A DNA stretch of 64,000 nucleotides, taken from NCBI GenBank assembly GCA_001600455.1, contig BCKC01000002.1, positions 310,001 through 374,000 on the forward strand, written 5' to 3'. Source of the DNA: Endocalyx cinctus (taxonomy: Eukaryota; Ascomycota; Sordariomycetes; Amphisphaeriales; Apiosporaceae). Of the stretch, positions 10,847 to 22,705 are shown in pieces (the first letter of the stretch is position 1; each line of letters starts with the position of its first letter). Both the position numbers and the translations under genes were made by a program. A model generated the notes under the pieces. The model did not search any database. It was not told where the DNA came from and saw nothing but the letters and a program-made list of their open reading frames with translations.

Positions 10847-13159
10847 TTAACCACGACCGTGTGCCTTCTTCTTCCTCATCATCCTCTTCCTAGCAATGAT
10901 CTTCTGTTGTAGGGCATCTTCTTTACTAGCGCCCTCTCCTAATCCCTCGGTCTTCTTATCACCATCACGTCCCGCATTTCTCCCGCCTTTGCCCTGAAAT
11001 TTTCCGTCCTTGCCGCCCTTAAAAGGAGCGTTGTTATTGTTGTTATTACTCTTCCAGCCACCCTTCTTCGAGACGGAGAAGTCTTTTCCCCGAGGTTGGT
11101 TATTATTTCTCGACTTGGAGAAGTTCTTCGCGTTATCGTCACGAGCAGTCGAGTTTTCTTCTCCGGATCTGGGGGCGGCGCCCGAATCCCGGCCCCGAGC
11201 CTGCAGCTCCTTACGTCTAGCAACGACTTGGGCGTTCTCAATCGCAAACTCGACAATGAGGCGCTGCGTCTTGCCGTCGTTTTTCAGGGCGTGTCCGTTG
11301 AGCCAACGCAATCCCATGAGCGCGCAACGGTGCGTCGCGTACTCGATAAAACCGTAGCCTCTACTCTTGCCCGCGTCGTCGTTCTCGGGGATTTTAGAGC
11401 CCTCCTTGTTCTCGAATATGATCTTGGCCTGCTTCACCACACCTTTGCCCTTGAGCTTTCGCTGGTGCTCGGCGTCCTTGTCTTCTTGTCCTCCGCGCGC
11501 GATTTCCTCCTTGGAAAGGGGTTGTCGCCGGCCCTCCTTGACGTCCGTCGCGAATCCGACAACCGCCTCACGAGCTAGCGCCTTCAGTTTCTTCGAGTCG
11601 ACGTTGCGGGGCAGATTGCGGATGGCTAGACGGTGAAGACTGAGATGTAGGGTCGGGTTTCCTTGAATAAGCTTTTTGCGCTGGGCGGCGCTCTGATCTC
11701 GAATCTTCACCTCTGATGGAGCAAGAAGCTGATGAAGAGGCGAATCCTTGGGGATAATACCTTCGGATAAGAGATACAGTCTGCGCTTGTCCTTGTCTTT
11801 ACCCTGCCGGGCAGCAGCACCCTTCTCTTGGAGTCGAGCCGCTTCATCTTTACTAACAGCATGGGATACTTGAAGAATGCGACCTTCGATAGTATATCTT
11901 CCCTGTTCGTCTGCCGTTTCATCTTGTAATATTGACTGCTTGTTCGTATGCGTTGCGGCCGATTGTTGAGGCTTGGGTGCTGCCCTAAGACATGACTTGA
12001 AGTCTTCCTCGTTTTTGAAACAGACAAAACCTGTGCCAGCTGGTCGATCCGTGGCTCTGTCCATAACAATACGAGCGTATCTTACAGGACCGAATTTCTC
12101 GAAATGTGACTGAAGGTCGGAATCCGTTGTCGTAAAAGGTAGATTTCGAACGAATATAGTTGTAGAGTTATCGGTCAACGGCTTCTTTGAGAGAACAGAA
12201 GCTCCTCCTGATTCGGAATCGTCGTCATCATCTTCTTCTTCATCTTTCTCTTCATTACTGTCTTCATCCTCAAGATTTTGCATGTGATTTTTCATGAAAT
12301 TCTTGATATCCTCGTCCTCATCTTCGTCATCATCCTCCTCTTTCTCATTTGCATCATCTGACCCTTCATCTTCAGAAGCCTCGTCGGCGTTTTCTGCTTC
12401 ATTGCGACCCCGACGTTTCGACCCGGTATCCTTCTCCTCTTGTTGCTGTTTCTTCTCCCACGTTGACTTGTCGACAGCCCAGTCAACCGCTATGGGTCTT
12501 CCATCGACAATCTTTCCATTAACAGCCTCCAGCGCTCTCTCAGCATTAGGTCTGCCGCGCATTGTCACAAATCCGAAACCCGAGAGTTTTCCCTTATCGT
12601 TTGGTAAATCAACATATTTTACTTTTCCGAAACTTTGGAACAACGCTGCCAGCTGTTCAGGTTTCTTTATAGACCACGGTAGATTTCGGATGATGAGCTT
12701 GGGTGCTTTCCGGGCTTCAGCCAAGGCAGCTTGTCTTTCTTCTTTCTTGGTAACGGCCTCGGTAGCTTCAGATGTAGGTTTGCGATGTCGGTGTTCGGCT
12801 AACTCCAAAAGTATCGGACGGCCTTCTATTTTCTCCTTGTTGAGTCTTGCAACAGCATCCTTGGCGTCTTCTGCATCTGTGAAAGTAACAAATCCATAAC
12901 CTCGCGATTGTTTAGTTTTAGAGTCGAGTACAACAGTAGCATGCTTCACAGGAAAATGCTCGGAGAAAAATTGGGTCAATGTCTCGTTGGTAACGCCGGG
13001 AGGTAAAGATCGAACAAAAATCGATCGGTTCTCTTCAACTCGAGGTTTCTTGGAGGGGCGTTCAACAACCAATTCCGGTTCAACATCTTCTTTTAAAATT
13101 GAAGAATTTACGGCGACAGGTTCGTCCCTCGACCTCTTTGATACTTTATCTGAACTCAT
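10847..13159 (-). CDS. NOP4: Nucleolar RNA-binding protein Nop4 (RBM28-like), four RRMs
   Basis: Ribosome-biogenesis factor needed for pre-rRNA processing and 60S assembly. 770 aa in one exon. RRM1 at about residues 46-122 (RNP2 SIFVRSLPPG, RNP1 SRGYGFVTF); RRM2 at about 153-232 (KLIIRNLPWS, LSGFGFVTM); then a long acidic D/E stretch at about 255-320; RRM3 at about 333-430 (TIFVRNLPFT, PAGTGFVCF); a divergent RRM4 from about 515 (LHRLAIRNLP, SRGYGFIEY). The C-terminus is Gly/Lys/Asn-rich and basic, as expected for a nucleolar protein, ending KKAHGRG. The four-RRM order with the acidic spacer matches the Nop4/RBM28 family. It is divergent from YCG1. Confidence 0.93.
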   Translation of the reverse strand: MSSDKVSKRSRDEPVAVNSSILKEDVEPELVVERPSKKPRVEENRSIFVRSLPPGVTNETLTQFFSEHFPVKHATVVLDSKTKQSRGYGFVTFTDAEDAKDAVARLNKEKIEGRPILLELAEHRHRKPTSEATEAVTKKEERQAALAEARKAPKLIIRNLPWSIKKPEQLAALFQSFGKVKYVDLPNDKGKLSGFGFVTMRGRPNAERALEAVNGKIVDGRPIAVDWAVDKSTWEKKQQQEEKDTGSKRRGRNEAENADEASEDEGSDDANEKEEDDDEDEDEDIKNFMKNHMQNLEDEDSNEEKDEEEDDDDDSESGGASVLSKKPLTDNSTTIFVRNLPFTTTDSDLQSHFEKFGPVRYARIVMDRATDRPAGTGFVCFKNEEDFKSCLRAAPKPQQSAATHTNKQSILQDETADEQGRYTIEGRILQVSHAVSKDEAARLQEKGAAARQGKDKDKRRLYLLSEGIIPKDSPLHQLLAPSEVKIRDQSAAQRKKLIQGNPTLHLSLHRLAIRNLPRNVDSKKLKALAREAVVGFATDVKEGRRQPLSKEEIARGGQEDKDAEHQRKLKGKGVVKQAKIIFENKEGSKIPENDDAGKSRGYGFIEYATHRCALMGLRWLNGHALKNDGKTQRLIVEFAIENAQVVARRKELQARGRDSGAAPRSGEENSTARDDNAKNFSKSRNNNQPRGKDFSVSKKGGWKSNNNNNNAPFKGGKDGKFQGKGGRNAGRDGDKKTEGLGEGASKEDALQQKIIARKRMMRKKKAHGRG

Positions 13160-13796
13160 TATTGCTATGAGGAAATATTTTGTCTTTTGCTAGCAAAGTA
13201 AAGCAGCAAAATCTTAAGCGATGAGAAGTCAGTCTTTCCAAACTTCAATAAAGCTTGAAGAGAAAAAATAAAGTGGGGGTGGAACAATCGATAAGAAGAA
13301 ATATGTTAGATAAGGAATTCTCACTAAATCCAATTGGTACAGTGCCACAATCAACAGCCGTAGTTAAAATTGTGGCATTAATCTTTAGACGTTAGGGGGG
13401 ATTCTGGCAGATAGGCTGATAAGGTGGGGTCTCGCTTGTTGTCCCAGCAGCCAGTCCAAAAATACCTAACGCGATCCAAATAGGAAATACAAACAATTAA
13501 TTAATGACATTCCTGCGCGTTTATCATCCCTTCAACCTCATGATATTACCATATTAAGCTTGATATAAAGCGTATCACAAGACCCCGTCGACTCGGGTAC
13601 ATAATAAAAGGTATCGCCAGATATTGTTAATGCGATTATCTGAGACAATATCCTACTAAGGTGCCTTAAGCCATTTGTTTACCCCCCTCGAACCAGACCG
13701 CAAACGTTTTGGCAGCCCAATAGAATCAACAATCACCTAACAGTGTACAATTTACAGTTCGATCAGTTTAGAAAAGTATACAAATATAAATTCAAT
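13160..13796. promoter_or_regulatory. Bidirectional promoter region, NOP4 / YCG1
   Basis: 637 bp between divergent ATGs of two growth-linked genes. CCAAT elements are visible near 13329 and 13717. No clear TATA box is seen next to either start. Shared regulation is inferred from position only. Confidence 0.5.
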
Positions 13797-16700
13797 ATGC
13801 CTGCGCGAGTATCAACAAGATCATCGCGGAATTCAGCCGCTTTGTCCAACAAAGCATCGAGCGCAACCCTGAATACTCGGGCATCCACCACCTCCAGAGT
13901 ATCATCCTCCAATATCGATATTCCAGAAGAGACACCAGACAATGCCCTACGTGCCCAAATATCCGCAGTATTTCGCGACGCTCAGAAAACCACTGCCACC
14001 CACCGAAAATTAGTCGTCAATCTGCGAAAGATTCATGAGAGATGTTGTTACGAACCCACGCGCCCGGATAAGAATCCAACCGAATTTGACGAGTCTGATT
14101 TTAACAACGAATTCACTCGATGTCTCGTTCGTGTCATGCCCGTGAAGAAGAGTGAGGGCGTCGGAGAGAAGACTATTCGTTTCGTTGGTTTTTTTCTACG
14201 TCATGCCAACGACAAAGATAATGAGATGCTAGGGGAAGATGATATGGATGCTAGTACTATGCCAGAAACACCCAGCACTCGTCTTACCACTCAGGTCATG
14301 GAAACAATACTTCCATTTTTGACTGCGAAGGATAAGTTTGTCCGATTTAGGTCTACTCAGTTGATCTCCCACGTCATTAACTCGTTGGACGCTATCGACG
14401 ATGATCTTTTTCAGAAATTGCGTCATGGTCTGTTGAAGCGCATTCGCGATAAGGAAGCCATGGTTCGATCCCAAGCTGTTCTTGGGCTTGGTAGATTGGC
14501 AGGAAATCAGGTTGAAGGAATGGCCAATTCGGATGATAGTGACGATGACTCGGAAACCGGCTTACTCGAAAAGCTTCTCCAAGTTCTGCAAAACGACCCC
14601 AGCGCAGAAGTAAGGCGTTCGCTTCTTGTGAATCTCCCTATTCTACCCAACACTCTCCCGTATCTTTTAGAGAGAGCCAGAGATCAGGATCCGGCCACCC
14701 GCCGCGCCGTCTACTCTAAACTTCTGCCAGCCTTGGGCGATTTCCGTCATCTTTCCCTCTCCATGCGTGAAAAACTCTTGAGATGGGGTTTGAGGGACAG
14801 AGATGAGAACGTGCAAAAGGCTGCCGGAAGATTGTTCCGCGAGCGTTGGATCGAGGACTGCGCGAGCACCCATCAACCCGAACGTGAGGAGGGCGAAGGC
14901 GAAAAGCCAGCTGAAGCGGCAGCCCCTAGTTTGGACGGCCTTCTTGAGCTTTTGGAACGTATCGATATCGTCAACTCTGGTGTGGAAAATGGCGTCGCTC
15001 TCGAGGCCATGAAGGGCTTCTGGGAAGGCCGACCTGATTACCGTGAAGCCGTGAACTTTGACGACGCATTCTGGGAGACCTTGACCGCTGAATCTGTCTT
15101 CATGGTTCGCAGTTTCAACCATTTCTGTCGAAATGAGGGAAATGGCAAGTACGAATCCTTGTTAGAGGAGAAGCTTCCTGAAGTCACCAAGCTCGCTTTC
15201 TACCTTGAGCGCTACCTCAACGTCCTCATCGAGGCCATCAAAAAGATCAATAGTCAAGAAGGCGTCGATGACGAGGAAGAAGAAGAGCAAGATACGGTCG
15301 AGCAGGAATTTATAGTGGAGCAATTACTCCACATCGTTCTCACCCTGGATTATTCGGATGAGGTTGGTCGTCGGAAGATGTTTACCTTACTCCGACAGGC
15401 CTTGTCAATTCCTGAGCTTCCCGACGAGGTGACAAAATTGATAGTAGATGTCCTTCGAGATATCTGCGCCCCTGATAAAGCTGGAGAGAAGGAATTCTGT
15501 AGTATCGTCCTCGAAGCGGTCTCGGATGTCCACGATACTATCCTGGACGACGACGACTCGGCGGTTGGAGATGGCGAAGACAGCTTCCACTCCGCGCGCT
15601 CAGAAGTTAGCGGCGACAGCACTCCCACTAAGGCCGGGAAGAGCAGCGGCAAAGACTCAAACCTGAGCGAGGAAGAGGCGCGAGAGAAAGCCATCAAGGA
15701 GATCATGATCAACATGAAGTGCCTGCACATTGTCCAATGCATGCTTTCCAACGTAGAAGGAACGCTCCACGAAAACGACAACCTGGTAGCTATGCTTAAT
15801 AATCTGGTAGTTCCAGCGGTCCGCAGTCAGGAGGCTCCCGTCCGAGAGCGAGGTCTAGTATGTCTAGGTCTGTGCTCTCTGATAGACCGTTCTCTAGCCG
15901 AGGAGAACCTTGGCCTCTTCATTCTGTTTTTCAACAAGGGTCATTCAGCTTTACAGATTACCGCCCTCCACATCCTGACCGATATCCTCAACGTCCACGG
16001 CGCACAGCTCCTGACGGCCAACCCTACGCTCTTGAAAGTATACGTCAAGGCGCTACGATCCGGATCTCGCAACCCCGAAGTGCAAGGCGCTGCTACCGTG
16101 GCTGTCTCGAAACTTCTATTAGGCCGTGTCATCACCGACCAGGAAGCATCTGCCGAGCTGCTGAAGACGCTCATCGTCGCGTACTTCGACCCCGCCACGG
16201 CCGACAACCAGAGTGTCCGACAAGCGCTCAATTACTTCTTACCCGTATTCTGCTACTCCCGCTCCGAGAACCAGGATCTGATGCGATCCGTAGCGCTCGA
16301 CGCTCTACACGCGCTATACAACGTGCGCGAAGGTATCGATGACGACGAAATGGACGTCAGCGATGAGATGGCCAGTCTCAGCACCATCGGCGCTTGCTTA
16401 GTCGACTGGACCGATCCTAGGAAGTGCTACGTTCCTGGCCTGCCCATGGACGCAGACAAGAAGAACGTCAACGGCGACGTCCACCTCGATTTTGCCACCG
16501 ACATCTTGGAGAAGTTGACGAGTAACTTTAGCAGTAAGTTTTTTTTTCTGCTCTTTTCTCTTTAATCTACATTTTTGACGCTACCTTCTCGAAACAATAC
16601 TAATCAACTATTTCAATCAACAGAGGAAGAAAAGAAAGTAATTGCCCCGCTCCTGGGTAAGCTATACATCTCGCCGGCGTCATCCGAAGAGAAGATCCGG

Positions 16701-17105
16701 ACACTGTACGAGGAGGTCTCGGCCGCGGTAGAGGAAAACATCGTGTCGGACGCGACCAGCAGGAACGCGCTCTACAAGATCCACGTCAGCCTCGGCAAGA
16801 TCGTCAACCAGCTTAGTGAGCAGCAAGACAAGATGTCGGTATACTCCTCTTCGACGCGACGCAGCGTCAGCAGGAGCGTCTCGGTCGCGCCCAGCGAGAA
16901 GACGAGCAATAGCAGCCGTCTATCCGGGGGAGACGAGGATGAGAACGACGACGATGTTACCATCGTGCCCGATAAAGGAGGCCTGCTCCCAGACGTGGTC
17001 GAGGAAGATGACGGTGATGAAGAAGGGGATACGGTGATAAGGAGAAGCGAGAAAGATGATTCGCTTGTAGAGGATTTGTTGACTGATGATGGCGACGATG
17101 CGTAA
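13797..17105 (+). CDS. YCG1: Condensin complex subunit 3 (Ycg1/Cnd3, CAP-G), HEAT-repeat protein
   Basis: Non-SMC HEAT subunit of condensin, which compacts mitotic chromosomes. Exons 13797-16533 and 16624-17105 give 1072 aa. I chose MPARVSTRSSRNS as start; the frame is open to an ATG at 13743 but that leader looks non-coding. HEAT-type helices include LTTQVMETILPFLTAKDKFV, HGLLKRIRDKEAMVRSQAV and PSAEVRRSLLVNLPILP, where conserved Asp and Arg residues match the CAP-G family. The Cnd3-type C-terminal part includes PVRERGLVCLGLCSLID. Acidic low-complexity stretches are at about 500-510 and at the C-terminus. The 90-nt intron has a T-run after its donor and a CTAATC-like branch site. Confidence 0.93.
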
Positions 17106-17537
17106 ATGAGAAATGAAAACGATATAGAAACGAAGTGAAGAGAAATGAACCGGATTAAGACTTTGGAATCGTAACTGAATTAAGCGGGAGGGTAGTTCGT
17201 CTCATCTTTGTTTTTCTCTGGCGAATGTCAATCTAATTGTTTTATATTTGGTTTGGTATGATCAACATTGATTTCTTTTTGTCTCCATTTCTCTTCGTGA
17301 CTATGATACTTCGTCTTAAACTATAGTCGAGGACACCGTCAAATGAAGAAAAAAAACCTCGGCAAGTAACCCATTCTATACTACAGCCAGAGAAATTCAG
17401 TCCAATGATTCCATGATGCCGCCTCGCATACAAATTTCCCAAATCAACTTCGATCGCGAAACATATCCAAACTTCAATTATATCGATAATCACGCTCAGA
17501 AGTTATCTCCCCCTAGCATATAAACCTCTCGAGTTTC
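17106..17537. other. Convergent 3' region (YCG1 / VOC protein)
   Basis: AT-rich non-coding DNA between converging genes. No feature beyond presumed terminators. Confidence 0.5.
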
Positions 17538-18134
17538 TCATTTAAACCTCTGCGTGCGATAATGCACGGCCTCGATGTTATTTCCTAGAGGATCAAGGAC
17601 AAAAGCAGCGTAGTACGGCTCCGAGTATTCTGCCCGATACCCGGGTTTGCCGTTACAGATACCTCCAGCTTTTCTGTTCAGACAAAAAATTCATATTAGC
17701 CAAAAACTTTCCCCCTTATTATTTTAAACTTTTCCTCAATAACTTCCCTCACCCCTCCCCCCTCCAAAAAAAGACAAAAATTAAAAAAAAAAAAAAAAAA
17801 AAGAGATGATCCCTTACATAGCCGCCTCATACCACCGATCCACAACCTCCGGAGACTCGGCATCGAAAGCGACGTGAGTTCTTCCCGGTCTCTTCTTTGC
17901 CAACTCCTCACCACTTCCCTTTCTAAGTTCTTCCTCGTTCTTCAGGGGTTCCTGCTCCCCGTTTCCGGGGTGGATCCAGAAATCGGGAAATTTCCCGGCC
18001 GGCATCAATCCCATCATGGTCGCGCCGTCGTAGTACGTGCCGTACCCGAGAGGCGCGAGGGCGGCGAGGTAGAAGGTTCGCATGCGGGCGTAGGCGGCGG
18101 GGCCGGTCGCGAGGGAGATGTGGCTTAGGACCAT
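17538..18134 (-). CDS. Glyoxalase/bleomycin-resistance/dioxygenase (VOC) superfamily protein
   Basis: Exons 18134-17818 and 17673-17538 give 150 aa, the usual single-domain VOC size. The first module starts MVLSHISLATGPAAYARMRT and continues FYLAALAPLGYGTYYDG. The second has RTHVAFDAESPEVVDRWYEA, then SEPYYAAFVLDPLGNNIEAV. H5, H87 and E140 sit where VOC metal ligands are expected. No secretion signal; probably cytosolic. The substrate cannot be told; many fungal relatives are annotated only as glyoxalase-like. The 144-nt intron contains an A-run of about 18. The start lies directly after a T-run in the plus strand. Confidence 0.88.
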
Positions 18135-19238
18135 TTTTTTTTTTTTTTGGGGAGAGGGGGTTTGAAAGTTTACGTATGTGAGGGAGGGGGAGAATTACTT
18201 TTTAAGCTTGATAGGAAAGCAGATTGATAGATTGACTATTCAAAAAAGAAAAGGTTCTCATATATATACACATATTTCCTTAAGTATTCATATGAAGACC
18301 CATACTTCACATCCAAGAAAACGTCAGCCCATTACAAATCCCCTTAGGCAGTAATCTCCTCGACGATCCCGAGATAAAACTCATAACTCCGGAGAAGCTA
18401 ACGGTCATCGTCGCCGGTATCCTACGTTTTTAGAAGGCTAAGAAAAAAAAAACACGGACCCCGGAGTTCCGAAAAACTCATCGTCAGGAAAATGATTCAT
18501 CGGGCTGACTAAGAAATCATATCTTTTTTGACATCACCCGCTGGTTTCTTATTTTTTTTTTTTTTTATCTATTGAGTGAGTGAGACTGGGATCAGTTCTT
18601 ATGGATAAGATGATCAAGATCGATTGTGCTGAGGTGAGACGGACGGCAAGCAACTCCGCGCGAACCCTTGTAAGTCCAACCCAAGGGGGGAGCGGATAAT
18701 GACCGGGAATAAGAAAAAAGGGTTCTCCATTATGATGACTTCATGTCATATATGATGCACTGCATACTCCTTATCACAAGTATTATGCTTCAAAAGACCT
18801 TCGAAAATAAAAAGATATCGTAAATAAGTGAATGCGTCGGTGGTATATATATATACCACCCAGTAAAAATATTATCTAACTAATTGACGGAACGAAGAAA
18901 AACAAGTTTCGACGTCCCAACTATATACAGGAGTGTCAGATCGATCCGAAAACAATATACACAATATATGACCCATAAATATATCCACGAAGCCTTCTGC
19001 TGCTGCTTCCTCCTCCTCTACGTATATCCTGTCTACCCATTAAACCAAGTTAGGGTTCGGGCTGGGCGGAAGGGGGGGTATATAATTTCATATCGTAAAA
19101 CCATTAACCCAGAATACCTAGAAGTGTGTCCATAAACCCCCCAAATCCCCTTATCCCAAACCTTTGTATATATATAGAAAAAAAATAAATAAAGAAAATT
19201 TGAAATAATTATCTCTCTTCTCTTCTAAAAAGAAAAAT
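18135..19238. other. Intergenic between VOC gene and S8 protease 3' end
   Basis: AT-rich with T-runs near 18135-18149 and 18550, and a TATATATATA run near 18845. Open frames here have no family features. Nothing else seen. Confidence 0.5.
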
Positions 19239-20631
<1,393 letters not shown>

Positions 20632-20827
20632 CTTGACGGGGGAAAAGGACTATCTATTAAAGAGAGAAGAAAAAGAATAGACTTTTTTTATCTAAAGAAA
20701 AAAAGCAATCTAAAGAGACGAGGAAAGATATAGAGTAAAAAAGAAGCGTTGACTGGGTTTTGATGTGGATACTGATACTGGGATACTGAGAAGAAATATT
20801 TGGTTAGATTCGAGAGGCCTCGAGGTC

Positions 20828-20838
20828 CTTTATATATC
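20828..20838 (-). promoter_or_regulatory. TATA box for the S8 protease
   Basis: Minus-strand GATATATAAAG, about 197 nt upstream of the protease ATG. Good match to the TATA consensus, and plausible for an inducible secreted enzyme. Inferred from sequence and position. Confidence 0.5.
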
Positions 20839-22679
20839 AAAGCGCAGCCGTTTCCCCATTGTCACGAGAGGCTGCGGTGTTTCTCTTGAGATATCATATG
20901 TGAGGTCCATTATGGAGCCTACCGGTTGCCGATCCTTGACGAAGAGGGCTCGTTCACCCGGACGAGGTTGAGTGACCCCAGAGAGACGACTGGCAAGCAT
21001 GACTTGGTTTCAAGGTAGGCAGGCAGGTAGGCAGGTACTTTGACCCTGCTATCCATCATTTGGTAGACCTCCCAATAGGAGAAGAGAGAAGCTAGGTGGA
21101 TTCTTTTTTTTTTTTTTCTTTGAAAATGGGTTAAGAGGTAGGTAGTGTAGGACGTATCGTAGAACTGCACTATCGACAAAATGGGTTTTGCCAAGACGAT
21201 GCCGTACCCCTGGTCAGCTCTGGTGAGAACCAATCTCACCCGCGCGCGCCCTGGTACCCTATTACCCTATTATAGATCGCATATAAAACGCCGATCATCA
21301 CCGCCACCTCCCATATCGGAGTTAGTATCAACCTTGTCCTTATTTAATTTTCCTTCCATTCATGGTGAAGTTGAAGGAGGAGGGGGGGTGAAATAAATGG
21401 TTATCGTCTATGGCTTGTCGTTGTTGATGTTGAGATAAAGCGCAAATAAAGAAAAATTCAAAAGATATCAAAATTTGGTATAGTGTGATAGGTCCTTAAT
21501 ATGCGGCGGTCAGGAAACAAACAAGCTCTGGTTATCGCGTCCTGCACATAATGTAACGACCTAATGCGGATCTATGTCCATTACCGGTAACGTGAGCTGT
21601 CTGGATAGATTGATGTGATTAACTGGCGTGACAACATGACGGGGGGAGGGTATCCCCAATGCTACCCACGATAGACATTGCACGGACAAAAACAGATTCA
21701 AGCATTGCTTGCTGGCAATCTAAGCTTTTTTCTTGCGATTGTAAGTAGTATGATGTTTCTGATGTTATATATGATATTATATGTAGGGGTAGCGATGATG
21801 ACGAGTCCAACCGAAAACAGCCTGGAATAACAAGCCACGGCAGCTAACGACATGTTTTTTTTTTTTTTTTTTTTTGCTTAAGGATTAAATGTACATAGTA
21901 GTATTTTATAAGAAAATGGATCCATGGATGATGCTGCAGGATCAGATGTGATGTATAGCGGGGTGATACTACCCCCGTGTATTTCAACATAACATTTTAT
22001 GTTTTCTGTATGTACGTACCTACATATAGGTACGTAGATAGTAGTATACATAATACATGGTAGATTAGAGAATCAATCATGATTTGTTCAGTCATTCTTA
22101 TTTGTGATGGTCCTTTGACCCGGTCTTGAAGGAGATTGCGAAGTTGATTTTATTTTTTCATTTTATTTTGTTTCTCTTCTGTTTACCATTCCCTTCTGTT
22201 ATACTATGCCCAGGTACTATACGTATGTAAAGATCCAATACATATCATCATTTCGTCCTACGCTATATGTACGTAGGACTCCGACCAAATACAATGGATA
22301 TGTAGGTACCTAGGTATGTATTATTGTTATTAATATATGAAAAACAAGTTCCTGGGCTACGTTACTTAAGAAGCGGGAGATAGTCGTAATCGTCCCCACG
22401 TCCCGAAATAGCGTATCCCCTGTCCGTTCGCTAAAAAAGTAGTTCGATACGCTAATAAATGTCAGTCTAGAAGGCCTAGCCAGCTACTCAGCTACTGTAG
22501 GTCTTTACAGTATAGGTCAGGCCTCGACGCATTTCCAAGGCGCTGCCTCTACGGGCATGGTACGTATGTAGCGTAGCGTACTTCGAGTATCTACGGACAC
22601 TTTACCACGTATATCCATATCCATATGGATTGGGATACGCCATTCATCTGAAACAAAATCCATTATTATTCTAAAGCCC

Positions 22680-22705
22680 GGTCTGGTCTGGTCTGGTCTG
22701 GTCTG
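22680..22705. repeat. GGTCT pentanucleotide tandem repeat
   Basis: Five consecutive GGTCT units, followed by the imperfect GATCTGAT. Intergenic microsatellite. Confidence 0.8.

Noticed and set aside
13743..13796. 18-codon upstream extension of YCG1
   Set aside because: Lys/Tyr/Phe-rich AT sequence unlike family N-termini; the ATG at 13797 gives a normal start.
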